From the NCBI RefSeq assembly GCF_030269485.1, contig NZ_BSTL01000005.1:463-44912 (forward strand): a DNA stretch of 44,450 bases, in the 5' to 3' direction. The translations under genes were made by a program, and so were the position numbers. Position 1 is the first letter of the stretch. Each line of letters opens with the position of its first letter. The stretch comes from Actinoplanes sp. NBRC 103695 (GTDB lineage Bacteria; Actinomycetota; Actinomycetes; Mycobacteriales; Micromonosporaceae). Of this stretch, positions 23,184 through 32,087 are shown piece after piece. The notes beneath the pieces are model-generated. The model did not search any database. It was not told the DNA's origin and worked only from the letters and a program-made list of their open reading frames with translations.

Positions 23184-23271
23184 TGTCGCGCGGATCTACC
23201 GCTGTCGCGCGGATCTACCGCTGTCGCCCGGATCCACCACTCTCTCCCGGATCTGTCGCTGTCGCGCTGCT
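23177..23271. repeat. 19-bp tandem repeat, about five copies
   Basis: Units begin at 23177, 23196, 23215, 23234 and 23253 (ctaccgctgtcgcgcggat, the last two degenerate). The unit resembles the right-hand half of the palindromes in this region (ggataccgctctgtcc), so it may have grown from one of them. No coding frame is supported. Confidence 0.85.
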
Positions 23272-23385
23272 CCACCATTGGCGGTTCGGCGGTCGACCTT
23301 GAGCGGCGGCACGAAGGGTGAGTGGACGCCTCGCCGGCGTGGTGCTCCTGCTCTGACCGCGACCCGGCGCGGCGGTTGGGCGAAT

Positions 23386-23432
23386 GGTGGGACAGAGCGC
23401 TGTCCGCGGCCCGGATACCGCTCTGTCCTACC
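23386..23432. repeat. Near-perfect palindrome of the same family
   Basis: ggtgggacagagcg (23386-23399) pairs with cgctctgtcctacc (23419-23432), 13 of 14 as Watson-Crick and one G.T; inner arms tccg/cgga (23402-23405, 23412-23415) continue it. The centre carries the tccgcggcccgga core seen in the cluster at 22905-23183. It is the best preserved copy. Confidence 0.8.
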
Positions 23433-23550
23433 ACTTTGGCTCCAGCGACGGCCTTGGAGCCGCGTCGCAAGCGTCGGGTTGGCGGCCTTGGCGCAGGGCG
23501 ACGGCTCGGCGGGCGGTGGGGCTGCGGGCGACGGCTCGGCGGGCGGTGGC

Positions 23551-23690
23551 CCGGCGGGCGGTGGGGCTGCGGGCGGTGGCCCGGCGGGCGGTGGGGCTGC
23601 GGGCGGTGGCCCGGCGGGCGGTGGGGCTGCGGGCGGTGGCCCGGCGGGCGGTGGGGCTGCGGGCGGTGGCCCGGCGGGCGGTGGGGTGGC
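23551..23690. repeat. 30-bp GGC-rich tandem repeat, about 4.7 copies
   Basis: Identical units start at 23551, 23581, 23611 and 23641, with a partial fifth at 23671 (ccggcgggcggtggggctgc, then gggcggtggc); degenerate units precede from about 23505. It lies just beyond the ndgR stop codon. A plus-strand frame gives a Gly/Ala/Pro repeat, but I see no support for translation. Confidence 0.92.
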
Positions 23691-23708
23691 TCGGGTGGGG
23701 GTCGGGGG

Positions 23709-24395
23709 TCAGAGGCCGGACAAACGCTGGCCCGCGCGGACCACGGCCATGGCGTGGCGTTCGCCGGGGCGGCGGCCGAGGCGTTCTATCGGACCGCTTA
23801 TCGAGATGGACGCGATGACCCGCCCCGTCCGGTCGCGGATGGGTGCCGAGACGCTGGCGACGCCGGCCTCGCGTTCGGCGACGCTCTGCGCCCAGCCGCG
23901 GCGGCGGACCTCGGCGAGGGTGCGGCCGGTGAACTTGCAGCGGGGCAGCAGCGGCATCACGGCCTCGGGCGGCTCCCACGCGAGGAGGATCTGCGCGGCG
24001 CTGCCGGCCGTCATCGGGAGCACCGAGCCGACCGGCACGGTGTCGCGGAGACCGCTCGCGCGTTCGGCCGCGGCGACGCAGATGCGTTCATCCGCCCGAC
24101 GCAAGTAAAGTTGTGCACTCTCCCCGGTCGCGTCCCGCAATGCGGACAGCAGCGGCTCCGCGGCGGTCAGCAGGACGTCGGGTGCGGCGTTCGCGAGCTC
24201 GCCGAGGCGGGGGCCGGGGCGCCAGCGGCCCTGGGTGTCGCGGACCAGCATCCGGTGGATCTCCAACGCCTGGGCCAGGCGATGTGCGGTTGCCCGCGGG
24301 AGTTTGGTCCGGTCGACCAGCTCGGCCAGACTGGCACCGTCGACGCAGGCGGCGAGGATGACCACCGCCTTGTCGAGAACGCCTACACCGCTCAT
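23709..24395 (-). CDS. ndgR: IclR-family regulator NdgR/LeuR
   Basis: A 228-aa protein. The winged helix is at 1-60 (GVLDKAVVILAACVDGASLAELVDRTKLPRATAHRLAQALE) and the IclR effector domain follows (SAQLYLRRADERICVAAAE, SVLPMTAGSAAQILLAW, GVASVSAPIRDRTGRVIASISISGP). Orthologues called NdgR or LeuR, transcribed divergently from leuCD, regulate leucine and other amino-acid genes in streptomycetes and corynebacteria (established knowledge). ATG 24395 has GGGA six bases upstream, and the 49-bp intergenic region with leuC must hold both promoters and the operator. Confidence 0.95.
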   Translation of the reverse strand: MSGVGVLDKAVVILAACVDGASLAELVDRTKLPRATAHRLAQALEIHRMLVRDTQGRWRPGPRLGELANAAPDVLLTAAEPLLSALRDATGESAQLYLRRADERICVAAAERASGLRDTVPVGSVLPMTAGSAAQILLAWEPPEAVMPLLPRCKFTGRTLAEVRRRGWAQSVAEREAGVASVSAPIRDRTGRVIASISISGPIERLGRRPGERHAMAVVRAGQRLSGL

Positions 24396-24444
24396 ACTGT
24401 GTCCCACAAGCCGAAACATACCTCCCAGAATTTAGGATGTCCAG
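24396..24444. promoter_or_regulatory. ndgR/leuC divergent promoter region; leuC appears leaderless
   Basis: TAGGAT (24433-24438), an ideal actinobacterial -10, ends six bases before the leuC ATG, so transcription should start at or within a base or two of the A of the ATG. No -35 of the TTGACA type is seen at the right distance, which fits activator dependence. On the other strand TATGTT (24418-24413) could be the ndgR -10. Confidence 0.7.
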
Positions 24445-25902
24445 ATGGTGGGAGTCACGCCAGAACCCAAGCCGAGGACCTTGGCCGAGAAGGTCTGGGA
24501 CGACCACGTTGTCCGGTCCGCCGATGGTGAGCCCGATCTGCTCTTCATCGACCTGCACCTGCTGCACGAGGTCACCAGCCCGCAGGCCTTCGACGGGCTG
24601 CGGCTGGCGAAGCGCTCGGTCCGGCGGGTCGATCTCACACTGGCGACAGAGGACCACAACACCCCGACGGGCTATGACGACCCGTCCTTCAACACGCGCC
24701 GCGGCGATCTGCTGACGATCGCGGACACCGTCTCGCGTACGCAGATCGAGACGTTGCGCAAGAACTGCGCCGAGTTCGGTGTGCAGATCCGCTCGCTCGG
24801 CAACACCGAGCAGGGCATCGTGCACGTGATCGGGCCGCAGCTGGGTCTCACCCAGCCGGGCATGACGATCGTGTGCGGTGACTCGCACACCGCGACCCAC
24901 GGCGCGTTCGGCGCGCTGGCCTTCGGCATCGGCACCAGCGAGGTGGAGCACGTGCTCGCCACCCAGACGCTGCCGCAGTCGAAGCCGAAGACGATGGCCG
25001 TCACGGTCACCGGTGAGCTGCGGCCGGGGGTGACCGCCAAGGACCTGATCCTCGCGCTGATCACCCAGGTCGGCACCGGCGGTGGCAACGGCCACATCGT
25101 GGAGTACCGCGGCGAGGCCATCCGCAAGCTCTCCATGGAGGGCCGGATGACGATCTGCAACATGTCCATCGAGTGGGGCGCCAAGGCCGGGATGATCGCG
25201 CCGGACGAGACCACGTTCGCCTACCTGGAGGGCAAGCAGCACGCCCCGAAGGGCGCCGAGTGGGACGCCGCCGTCGCGTACTGGCGGTCGCTGGCCACCG
25301 ACTCCGACGCCGAGTACGACACCGAGGTGATCCTGGACGCGTCGGCGATCAGCCCGTTCGTCACCTGGGGCACGAACCCGGGGCAGGGCGCGGCGCTGGA
25401 CGGCGCGGTGCCGGACCCGGAGGAGTTCGTCGACGAGGTGGAGCGCAACGCCGCCCGCCGCGCGCTGGAGTACATGGCGCTGGAGCCGGGCACGCCGCTC
25501 AAGGACGTTCCGGTGGACGTGGTGTTCGTCGGCTCCTGCACCAACGGCCGGCTGGAGGACCTGCGGGCCGCGGCCGAGGTGATCCGCGGGCATCGGGTGC
25601 ACCAGGACGTACGCATGATGATCGTCCCGGGTTCCTACCAGGTCCGGGAGGCCGCCGAGGCGGAAGGGCTGGACAAGGTCTTCACCGAGGCCGGCGCCGA
25701 GTGGCGGTTCGCCGGGTGCTCGATGTGCCTGGGCATGAACCCGGACACGTTGAGCCCGGGGCAGCGCGCCGCCTCCACGTCCAACCGCAACTTCGAGGGC
25801 CGGCAGGGCAAGGGCGGGCGTACGCATCTGGTCTCGCCGCAGGTCGCCGCCGCCACCGCTGTCACCGGCAAGCTGGCCGCCCCGGCCGATCTGGAGAGCT
25901 GA
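24445..25902 (+). CDS. leuC: 3-isopropylmalate dehydratase large subunit LeuC
   Basis: With LeuD, isomerises 2- to 3-isopropylmalate (and probably citramalate to methylmalate in the CimA route) using a [4Fe-4S] cluster; cytoplasmic. The 485-aa protein has cluster ligands C365 (VGSCTNGR), C425 and C428 (CSMCLG), plus the aconitase-fold blocks [27 protein letters not shown] and [17 protein letters not shown]. The start at ATG 24445 fits the -10 position for a leaderless mRNA. The stop is 5 bp before leuD. Confidence 0.98.
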   Translation: MVGVTPEPKPRTLAEKVWDDHVVRSADGEPDLLFIDLHLLHEVTSPQAFDGLRLAKRSVRRVDLTLATEDHNTPTGYDDPSFNTRRGDLLTIADTVSRTQIETLRKNCAEFGVQIRSLGNTEQGIVHVIGPQLGLTQPGMTIVCGDSHTATHGAFGALAFGIGTSEVEHVLATQTLPQSKPKTMAVTVTGELRPGVTAKDLILALITQVGTGGGNGHIVEYRGEAIRKLSMEGRMTICNMSIEWGAKAGMIAPDETTFAYLEGKQHAPKGAEWDAAVAYWRSLATDSDAEYDTEVILDASAISPFVTWGTNPGQGAALDGAVPDPEEFVDEVERNAARRALEYMALEPGTPLKDVPVDVVFVGSCTNGRLEDLRAAAEVIRGHRVHQDVRMMIVPGSYQVREAAEAEGLDKVFTEAGAEWRFAGCSMCLGMNPDTLSPGQRAASTSNRNFEGRQGKGGRTHLVSPQVAAATAVTGKLAAPADLES

Positions 25903-25907
25903 GAGAC

Positions 25908-26495
25908 ATGGACAAATTCACCACCCACGATGGCACCGTGATGCCGCTGCGCCGTTCTGATGTGGACACGGACCAGATCATCCCGGCGGTCTACCTCAAG
26001 CGGGTCACCCGGACCGGGTTCGAGGACGGGCTGTTCCGGGCCTGGCGGGACGACCCCTCGTTCGTGCTGAACAACCCGGCCTACAGCGGCGCCACGATCC
26101 TGGTGGCCGGGCCCAACTTCGGCACCGGGTCGTCCCGGCAGCACGCCGTCTGGGCGCTGCGCGACTGGGGTTTCAAGGTCGTCATCGCGCCCCGTTTCGG
26201 CGACATCTTCCGCGGCAACGCCCTCAAGGAGGGTCTGTTGCCGGTGCAGCTGGACCTGAAAGCTGTGGAAGCCCTGTGGGACATGGCCGAGAGCGAGCCG
26301 CAGAAGCAGATCACGGTCGACCTGGGCGCCCGCGAGGTGCGCGTGGACGATGCGGTCTGGACCTTCCCGATCGACGATTTCAGCCGCTGGCGCCTGCTGG
26401 AGGGCCTCGACGACATCGGACTGACCCTCCGGCACGAGGAAACCATTACCTCGTACGAGAAAACTCGCCCTGGTTTCAAGCCCGTCACCATCTAG
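25908..26495 (+). CDS. leuD: 3-isopropylmalate dehydratase small subunit LeuD
   Basis: The 195-aa swivelling domain partner of Leu[20 protein letters not shown] and [37 protein letters not shown] are the substrate-specificity and phosphate-loop segments. Length and start agree with other actinobacterial LeuD proteins. It is co-transcribed with leuC and followed by a strong terminator. Confidence 0.98.
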   Translation: MDKFTTHDGTVMPLRRSDVDTDQIIPAVYLKRVTRTGFEDGLFRAWRDDPSFVLNNPAYSGATILVAGPNFGTGSSRQHAVWALRDWGFKVVIAPRFGDIFRGNALKEGLLPVQLDLKAVEALWDMAESEPQKQITVDLGAREVRVDDAVWTFPIDDFSRWRLLEGLDDIGLTLRHEETITSYEKTRPGFKPVTI

Positions 26496-26523
26496 GCCGA
26501 AAACCCTAGTCAGAGCCCCCTTT

Positions 26524-26561
26524 TCGCCCCTGCCGAGTCCCCCGGCAGGGGCGATTTCCTT
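26524..26561 (+). terminator. Terminator after leuCD
   Basis: tcgcccctgccg (26524-26535) and cggcaggggcga (26543-26554) form a 12-bp stem followed by tttcctt. A small inverted repeat ttgtg-a-cacaa and a run of eight T residues follow before the hup promoter. Confidence 0.85.
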
Positions 26562-26591
26562 GTGACACAACGCTTTTTTTTATGCAGATGT

Positions 26592-26620
26592 TTGTGTCTG
26601 CTGGTCAGAGGGCATACGGT
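26592..26620 (+). promoter_or_regulatory. Promoter of hup
   Basis: TTGTGT (26592-26597), 17-bp spacer, TACGGT (26615-26620). Transcription would begin near 26627, about 45 nt before the ATG. GGAGG lies eight bases upstream of the start codon. Confidence 0.55.
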
Positions 26621-26671
26621 GCGGCCAGAATGGCTCGCATTGGGCCAGTTCTCGCGTTCGGGAGGAAAACC

Positions 26672-27535
26672 ATGAACAAGGCCGAGCTCATCGAGGCGCT
26701 CGCCGCCCGACTGGGGGACCGGAAAACAGCGACTGCGGCGCTGGATGCGGTCATCAGTGAGGTGGAGAACGCTGTCACGAAGGGCGACCGGGTGGCCATC
26801 ACCGGCTTCGGCGTCTTCGAGAAGCGGGCGCGCAATGCGCGTACCGCTAGGAATCCCCGCACCGGCGAACCGGTGAAGGTGAAGAAGACGTCCGTGCCGG
26901 CCTTCAAGCCCGGCACGGCATTCCGGGAGATGGTCGCCAGCGGCAAGGTCGCCAAGGCTGCCGCGGCGAAGAAGACCACGGCAGCGGCCAAGTCGACCGC
27001 CACCAAGGCGACCGCTACGAAGGCGACCGCCACGAAGGCGGCGCCGGCGAAGTCGACGGCCACGAAGGCCACCGCGACCAAGGCGGCCGCGGCGAAGAAG
27101 ACGACGGCCACGGCGGCGCGGAAGACGGCCGCCACGAAGGCCGCTCCGACGAAGGCGGCCGCCACCAAGACGGCGGCGGCGAAGAAGACCACGGCCACCG
27201 CGGCCAAGAAGACGACGGCGACCAAGTCGGCGCCGGCGAAGACGACCGCCGCCAAGAAGACGACGGCGACCAAGGCCACGGCGACCAAGTCCGCCCCGGC
27301 CAAGACGACCGCCGCCAAGAAGACGACGGCAACGAAGGCCACGGCGGCAAAGTCGGCGCCGGCCAAGAAGGCGACGGCCACCAAGTCGACGGCCACCAAG
27401 TCGACGGCCACCAAGTCGACTGCCGCCAAGAAGACGGCGGCCAAGAAGACCACGGCCGCCACCGCCCGGACCACTCCGGCCGCCAAGGCGACCACGGCCC
27501 GGGCCACCACCACCGCTCGCAAGACCGCCAAGTAA
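26672..27535 (+). CDS. hup: HU-type nucleoid protein with long Lys/Ala/Thr-rich C-terminal tail
   Basis: Dimeric histone-like DNA-binding protein that compacts the nucleoid. Residues 1-90 are a standard HU domain ([53 protein letters not shown]). About 195 further residues are a histone H1-like tail built of [14 protein letters not shown] and TTAAKKT units, which is longer than usual for HupB or HupS (about 105-130 residues). The tail at DNA level is a degenerate 12-18 bp repeat, prone to length change by slippage. The gene keeps the leuD-hup order known from mycobacteria and has its own promoter and terminator. Confidence 0.96.
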   Translation: MNKAELIEALAARLGDRKTATAALDAVISEVENAVTKGDRVAITGFGVFEKRARNARTARNPRTGEPVKVKKTSVPAFKPGTAFREMVASGKVAKAAAAKKTTAAAKSTATKATATKATATKAAPAKSTATKATATKAAAAKKTTATAARKTAATKAAPTKAAATKTAAAKKTTATAAKKTTATKSAPAKTTAAKKTTATKATATKSAPAKTTAAKKTTATKATAAKSAPAKKATATKSTATKSTATKSTAAKKTAAKKTTAATARTTPAAKATTARATTTARKTAK

Positions 27536-27560
27536 GGGGTCTGAGCGCTCCGCTGAGAAA

Positions 27561-27600
27561 CGAAAGGCGTCCACCCGTACGGTGGACGCCTTTCGTGTGT
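27561..27600 (+). terminator. Terminator of hup
   Basis: cgaaaggcgtccacc (27561-27575), loop cgtac, ggtggacgcctttcg (27581-27595): a perfect 15-bp stem, followed by tgtgtt rather than a full T-run. Confidence 0.8.
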
Positions 27601-27638
27601 TCAAGCGCTGAACGGGCCGCTGAGCCTACCGTCCGGGC

Positions 27639-28076
27639 ATGGACCGAAGGCCCAGCCGCCCGCCACTCAGCCCGCCGCGCGGGCTCACCGGCCGCTCGTT
27701 CGTCGCCGTGGCGGTCTTCGCCGCCGCGGTCGTCCCCGGGTGGACACTCGGCGACCTGACCGAACGCTGGACCGGCAACGCTTTGCTGGACTGGCTGACC
27801 ACCTGCGCCTGTTCCGCGGCGGCCGTCGCGGTGCTCGCCCGGCAGGTGTCCTACCGGCGGCGGGACGCATGGCTCGGGCTGCTGCCGCTGTACGGCTGGT
27901 ATCTGATCGCGGTGCTGGCGTGGCGGGTGGCGCTGCTGCCGTACCGGGACTGGGAACCGCGCGCCGACGAGATGTGGCGGGCGCGGTGGCTGACCGGGGA
28001 ACTGGTCGGTTACTGGCGCACCGACCTGGCGCAGCCGGTGCGCAAGAAGACGCAGAAGGTCAGAGCAGCCGGCTGA
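27639..28076 (+). CDS. Small membrane protein of unknown function
   Basis: A 145-aa protein with three hydrophobic segments: FVAVAVFAAAVVPGWTL (about 21-38), a Cys/Ala-rich one (LLDWLTTCACSAAAVAVLA, about 49-68) and WLGLLPLYGWYLIAVLAWRVALL (about 78-101). A Trp/Arg-rich cytoplasmic end follows (WEPRADEMWRARWLTGELVGYWRTD). I do not recognise a family. It follows the hup terminator by about 40 bp, and its 3' end overlaps the convergent mutT1 by 17 bp. Confidence 0.75.
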   Translation: MDRRPSRPPLSPPRGLTGRSFVAVAVFAAAVVPGWTLGDLTERWTGNALLDWLTTCACSAAAVAVLARQVSYRRRDAWLGLLPLYGWYLIAVLAWRVALLPYRDWEPRADEMWRARWLTGELVGYWRTDLAQPVRKKTQKVRAAG

Positions 28077-28932
28077 TCGCCACCGCGCGGTCGCCGGCCC
28101 AGGCGATCGCCCAGCCGCCGCCCTTCGGCGTCCGGTACTGCTCCGGGTCGTCGGTGCCGGCCAGCGCCGCCAGCAGGTGCGGCATCAGCTTGCCCTGGCT
28201 GCAGACCGCTGCCGTCGGGCCGGTACGCAGCTCGGCCAGCCGGGTCAGCGCCACCTGCACCCGGGCCGGCGTCTCGGACCTGTCCGGGGGCTCGGCGAAC
28301 GCGTGGTCGGTGACGATCGGCAGGCCGAGTTCGGAAGCCAGGGGTTCGAGGGTCTGCTTGCACCGCAACGGCGTGGCCGCGACCAGCCGCCGCGGTCCGA
28401 AGTGCGTCAGCGTCCCGGCGATCAGCTCGGCCTCGTCCCGGCCCTGCGGGTCGATCGGCCGGAGCGCGTCGTTGCCCTGCCATTTCTTGCGTTCCCCGGC
28501 GTGCGCGTGCCGGACGAGCAGTGTGACCCCGGTCAGCTGGTCGGCGACGGCCGCCGGGCCGAGCAGGTCACGGTCGGCGGGGTAGCTGAGCCGCTCGGCC
28601 GCCGCGGCCGGCGACAGCCACTCGACGGCGTCCACCTCGTCCGGGTCGGCGACCGGGCGGACCGGGTCGCCGGATGCCCGCATCAGCCAGAATTCCACGT
28701 GTTTGGCGCGGCCGTCGGGCAGCGTGTACGTCACGTCGGGCAGGCGGAGCTGCGGCTCACCGCGTACCCCCGTCTCCTCGACCACCTCGCGCACCGCGGC
28801 CGTGAGGGACGGCTCCCCGGTCTCGAGTTTGCCTTTGGGCAGGGTCCAGTCGTCATAGGCCGGACGGTGCACCACGCAGATCTCGGCGCCACGCCGGAGG
28901 ACGGCGCCGGCCGCCCGGACATCATCGGTCAC
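28060..28932 (-). CDS. mutT1: MutT1-type Nudix hydrolase with histidine-phosphatase domain
   Basis: A 290-aa two-domain protein. The N-terminal Nudix domain has GKLETGE, seven residues, then REVVEETGV, the full Nudix box. The C-terminal histidine phosphatase domain has the LLVRHAHAGE motif and a late SQGKLMPHLL. Mycobacterial MutT1 has this architecture and hydrolyses 8-oxo-dGTP/8-oxo-GTP and diadenosine polyphosphates. GTG 28932 lies two bases after the ppk stop, so it is co-transcribed with ppk as in mycobacteria (ppk1-mutT1 linkage). Confidence 0.93.
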   Translation of the reverse strand: MTDDVRAAGAVLRRGAEICVVHRPAYDDWTLPKGKLETGEPSLTAAVREVVEETGVRGEPQLRLPDVTYTLPDGRAKHVEFWLMRASGDPVRPVADPDEVDAVEWLSPAAAAERLSYPADRDLLGPAAVADQLTGVTLLVRHAHAGERKKWQGNDALRPIDPQGRDEAELIAGTLTHFGPRRLVAATPLRCKQTLEPLASELGLPIVTDHAFAEPPDRSETPARVQVALTRLAELRTGPTAAVCSQGKLMPHLLAALAGTDDPEQYRTPKGGGWAIAWAGDRAVAISRLL

Positions 28933-28934
28933 GG

Positions 28935-31145
28935 TCAGGAGCTTTTCCCGATCACCCGGCGCAGTAACGCCTCCTGGAGGTGCATGTGCGGCTCGGTCGG
29001 CGTGGTCGGGCGGCGGTGCCAGGTGCCGTCGCCGGACAGGTCCCAGCCCTCGCCCTCGTCGGCCATCGACAGCTCGAGGACGTTGCGCAGGTCGTCCTGG
29101 GCGGACGGCAGCGTCACCCGGACCAGCGCCTCGACCCGGCGGTCCAGGTTGCGGTGCATCAGATCGGCCGAGCCGATCCAGTACTCCGCCTCGTCGCCGA
29201 CGCCGAACCGGAACACCCGGGAGTGTTCCAGGAAGCGGCCGACGATCGAGCGCACCCGGATGTTGTCGGAGAGGCCGGGCACTCCGGGCCGCAGCGCGCA
29301 CATGCCGCGGATGATCAGGTCGACCTTCACACCGTCCTGTGAGGCGCGGTAGAGCGCGTCGATGCTCTCCTCGTCGACCAGCGAGTTCACCTTGAACTGC
29401 ACCAGGGCCTCGCCGCCCTCGCGGGCGATCCGGGCCTGCTCCTCGATCCGTTCGATCAGTCCCCGGCGTACGCCGTGCGGCGCCACGAGCAGGCGGCGGA
29501 AGGCGGTCTGCCGGCTGTAACCGGTCAGCACGTTGAACAGGTCGGTGACGTCGGCGCCCACCTCGGGGTCGGCCGTCAGCATGCCGAAGTCCTCGTACAG
29601 CCGGGCGGTCTTGGGGTGGTAGTTGCCCGTCCCGATGTGGCAGTAGCGCTTGATCTGGTTGCCCTCCTGCCGCACGACCAGGGCGGTCTTGCAGTGCGTC
29701 TTGAGACCCACCAGGCCGTAGACCACGTGGCAGCCGGCGCGTTCCAGGGTGCGCGCCCAGCCGATGTTGGCCACCTCGTCGAAGCGCGCCTTGACCTCCA
29801 CCAGTACGACCACCTGCTTGCCGGCGGCGGCCGCGTCGACCAGTGCGTCAACGATCGGGGAGTCGCCGGAGGTGCGGTAGAGCGTCTGCTTGATGGCCAG
29901 CACGTTCGGGTCGGCGGCGGCCTGCTCGATGAAGCGCTGCACGCTGGTCGAGAACGAGTGGTAGGGGTGGTGCACCAGGATGTCGCACTCGCGCAGCCGG
30001 TTGAAGACGCTGCGCGGCACCTCGCCGTCGGCCAGCTGCGGGTGGGTCGCCGGGACGAACGGGCGGTCCTTGAGGTCGTCGCGGTCGCACTCGCCGAAGA
30101 CCTGCCACAGCCCGGACAGGTCGAGCAGGCCGGGCACCCGGAGCACGTCGTTGCCGTCCATGTCGAGCTCGCGTTGCAGCAGGTCGAGAACGTGATCGCT
30201 GATCGAGGCGGCGACCTCGAGACGGACCGGCGGGCCGAACCGGCGCTGCGCCAGCTCGCGTTCCAGCGCCTGCAGCAGGTCCTCGTCGCGGTCCTCGTCG
30301 ACCTCCACCTCGGCGTTGCGGGTGACCCGGAACAGGTGCCACTCGAGCACCTGCATGCCGGAGAAGAGCTGGCCGAGGTGGACCGCGATGAGCTCCTCGA
30401 CGGGCAGGAAGCGCACGCCGCGGCTGTCGTTCTGCACGGTCACGAACCGCGGCACGTTGTTCGGCACCTTGACGCGGGCGAAGAGCTCGACGCTGCCGTC
30501 GGCCGGGTCGCGCAGGACCACGGCCAGGTTGAGTGAGCGGCTGGAGATGTACGGGAAGGGGTGCGCCGGGTCGACGGCCAGCGGCGTGAGCACCGGGAAG
30601 ACCTGCTCCCGGAAGTAGGTCCGCAGCCGTTCCCGCTCCGGCGCGTTGAGCTCGCCCCAGGTGACCAGCTCGATGCCGTCGGCGGAGAGCTTGGGCCGGA
30701 CCTCCTCGGCGAAGCAGGCGGCGTGCCGGGTGACCAGGTCGGCGGCCGACTCGGTGATCATCTCGAGCTGGTGCCGCAGCGAGACCCGGTCGCCGCCGCG
30801 CATCGGCAGGCCGGCCTTGAGGCGCCGTTTCAGCCCGGCCACCCGGACCATGTAGAACTCGTCCAGGTTGCTGGCGAAGATGGCGAGGAACTTGGCCCGC
30901 TCGAGCAGCGGGGTCTCCGGGTCCTCGGCGAGCGCGAGCACCCGGGCGTTGAAGTCGAGCCAGGACAGCTCCCGGTTGAGGAAGCGGTCGTCGGGCAGCT
31001 CGTAGTCGTCGGTGTCGATCTCGATCTCGGCCGTCGTGTCGGTCATGGTCGGCGCCTCCTCGACGGTGGTGCGGGGCAGGAAGCGACCGTTCGGTCCCCG
31101 CCGCGGGGGGACCGCGGGGCTCGGTGTCCGGGGCGGGTTTTGCAT
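28935..31145 (-). CDS. ppk: Polyphosphate kinase PPK1
   Basis: Transfers the gamma-phosphate of ATP to polyphosphate, reversibly; membrane-associated in many bacteria. The 736-aa protein has the N-terminal helical domain ([20 protein letters not shown]), the head domain, and two phospholipase D-like halves. The phosphorylated histidine is H484 ([16 protein letters not shown]), the second catalytic histidine H641 (RFLEHSRVF), and [17 protein letters not shown] is the nucleotide loop. An internal ATG at 31046 has GAGGAGG eight bases upstream and could be the true start, removing a Pro-rich N-terminus. It lies between the OB-fold gene and mutT1 in one operon. Confidence 0.96.
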   Translation of the reverse strand: MQNPPRTPSPAVPPRRGPNGRFLPRTTVEEAPTMTDTTAEIEIDTDDYELPDDRFLNRELSWLDFNARVLALAEDPETPLLERAKFLAIFASNLDEFYMVRVAGLKRRLKAGLPMRGGDRVSLRHQLEMITESAADLVTRHAACFAEEVRPKLSADGIELVTWGELNAPERERLRTYFREQVFPVLTPLAVDPAHPFPYISSRSLNLAVVLRDPADGSVELFARVKVPNNVPRFVTVQNDSRGVRFLPVEELIAVHLGQLFSGMQVLEWHLFRVTRNAEVEVDEDRDEDLLQALERELAQRRFGPPVRLEVAASISDHVLDLLQRELDMDGNDVLRVPGLLDLSGLWQVFGECDRDDLKDRPFVPATHPQLADGEVPRSVFNRLRECDILVHHPYHSFSTSVQRFIEQAAADPNVLAIKQTLYRTSGDSPIVDALVDAAAAGKQVVVLVEVKARFDEVANIGWARTLERAGCHVVYGLVGLKTHCKTALVVRQEGNQIKRYCHIGTGNYHPKTARLYEDFGMLTADPEVGADVTDLFNVLTGYSRQTAFRRLLVAPHGVRRGLIERIEEQARIAREGGEALVQFKVNSLVDEESIDALYRASQDGVKVDLIIRGMCALRPGVPGLSDNIRVRSIVGRFLEHSRVFRFGVGDEAEYWIGSADLMHRNLDRRVEALVRVTLPSAQDDLRNVLELSMADEGEGWDLSGDGTWHRRPTTPTEPHMHLQEALLRRVIGKSS

Positions 31146-31195
31146 CGCTCCATCATCGCCCGATCAGGGTTAACGGGGAATGAACAACTCCATGA

Positions 31196-31399
31196 TCAAC
31201 TGGCGTCGATCCCGGGTATCGAGACGCTGGTCACCGATCCGGCGCCGTCGGACTCGATCACGACACGCTGCCCCAGGCGCAGGAGGCGCAAACCGGACGC
31301 GGCGAAGGCAATCCGGCCGAAGGGCAGCTCAGTGCCGTCATCCAGTAGCAATGTCCCGGTATGGCCGTCGGGATCGAAGGTGGCGATGGTGCCCTGCAT
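31196..31399 (-). CDS. Small cold-shock/OB-fold-like protein
   Basis: A 67-aa protein, MQGTIATFDPDGHTGTLLLDDG at the start, resembling a cold-shock domain in length and strand pattern, but the aromatic RNP1/RNP2 motifs (KGFGFI, VFVHF) are absent. RNA binding is therefore uncertain. It lies 19 bp after cofC and 50 bp before ppk on the same strand. A 7-bp inverted repeat (31402-31423) spans the cofC stop and the region just before this start codon. Confidence 0.72.
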   Translation of the reverse strand: MQGTIATFDPDGHTGTLLLDDGTELPFGRIAFAASGLRLLRLGQRVVIESDGAGSVTSVSIPGIDAS

Positions 31400-31401
31400 G
31401 C

Positions 31402-31423
31402 CCTGAAGTTACCGCTCTTCAGG
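31402..31423 (-). other. Hairpin over the cofC stop and the ribosome-binding region of the OB-fold gene
   Basis: cctgaag (31402-31408) and cttcagg (31417-31423) are perfect inverted arms around an 8-base loop. On the minus-strand mRNA the downstream arm ends two bases before the AUG, so the only purine-rich ribosome-binding stretch (CAGGG) would be base-paired. Confidence 0.5.
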
Positions 31424-32063
31424 CCGCCGGGAGACACGATGAGATGAGTCCGAGATCACGTAGCAGCCCGCAGGTCCGCGGTCCCGCGCCGAGCGCCATG
31501 ACCTCCCGCAGGTCCGCCGCGGTGTCCACGTCCTGCCGCAGCCCCGGCCAGTCCCCGGTCAGCGCCGTCGCCCCCGAGCCCGCGTGCGCCGCCGCCGACC
31601 CGATCCCGAACCTCGGATCAAGATCACTTCCCTGGCGTACGCCGAGGAGCACGGTCCCGGTGCCCGCCGCGTCGGCGACGAACGCCCGGCCGCGCACCGA
31701 CCGCAGCGCCTCGCCGAGCTCGGCCGGCCGCACCGCCGGCAGGTCACCGGCCAGCGCGACCCGGTTGCGCCCGGTGCCGGCGATCACATCCGCGCCGAAT
31801 CGGAAGGCCGCGTTCAGCCCCGCGTCCGGCTCGTCCGCGACCGGGCGGGCGCCCAGCTCACGGGTGATCCGCACCGCCTCGGGATCGTCCGTGACCACCA
31901 CCAGTTCGCCGATCTCGGCGCAGGCCAGCACCGCCGCCGCGGTGTCGGCCAGCATCGCCAGCGCCAGGTCCTGATGCCGAGCGGCGGGCACCGCGCCGCG
32001 GAGCCGGCTCTTGGCCAGACCCAGCCTCTTGACCGGGATGACCGCGGTCCACAAGTCGTTCAC
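31419..32063 (-). CDS. cofC: CofC/FbiD, phosphoenolpyruvate or 2-phospholactate guanylyltransferase
   Basis: Makes the GDP-activated C3 precursor of coenzyme F420. The 214-aa protein has the nucleotidyltransferase N-terminus WTAVIPVKRLGLAKSRL, VVVTDDPEAV, VALAGDLPAVRPAEL and a late RFGIGSAAAHAGSG, as in FbiD/CofC. In mycobacteria the orthologue is next to ppk1 and gpsA, as here. Starts are tandem GTGs at 32066 and 32063; GCAGGA fits either. The upstream region shared with plsC carries a 23-bp direct repeat. Confidence 0.9.
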   Translation of the reverse strand: MNDLWTAVIPVKRLGLAKSRLRGAVPAARHQDLALAMLADTAAAVLACAEIGELVVVTDDPEAVRITRELGARPVADEPDAGLNAAFRFGADVIAGTGRNRVALAGDLPAVRPAELGEALRSVRGRAFVADAAGTGTVLLGVRQGSDLDPRFGIGSAAAHAGSGATALTGDWPGLRQDVDTAADLREVMALGAGPRTCGLLRDLGLISSCLPAA

Positions 32064-32087
32064 CACACCATCCTGCCGCGCCGCTTT

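Noticed and set aside
22905..23700. CRISPR array
   Set aside because: Units are adjacent or palindromic and degenerate, with no unique spacers of uniform length and no cas genes in the window.
23134..24108. Gly/Ala-rich coding sequence through the 30-bp GGC array
   Set aside because: The frame has no plausible start signal, runs antisense through ndgR, and its repeats are explained by the tandem DNA array.
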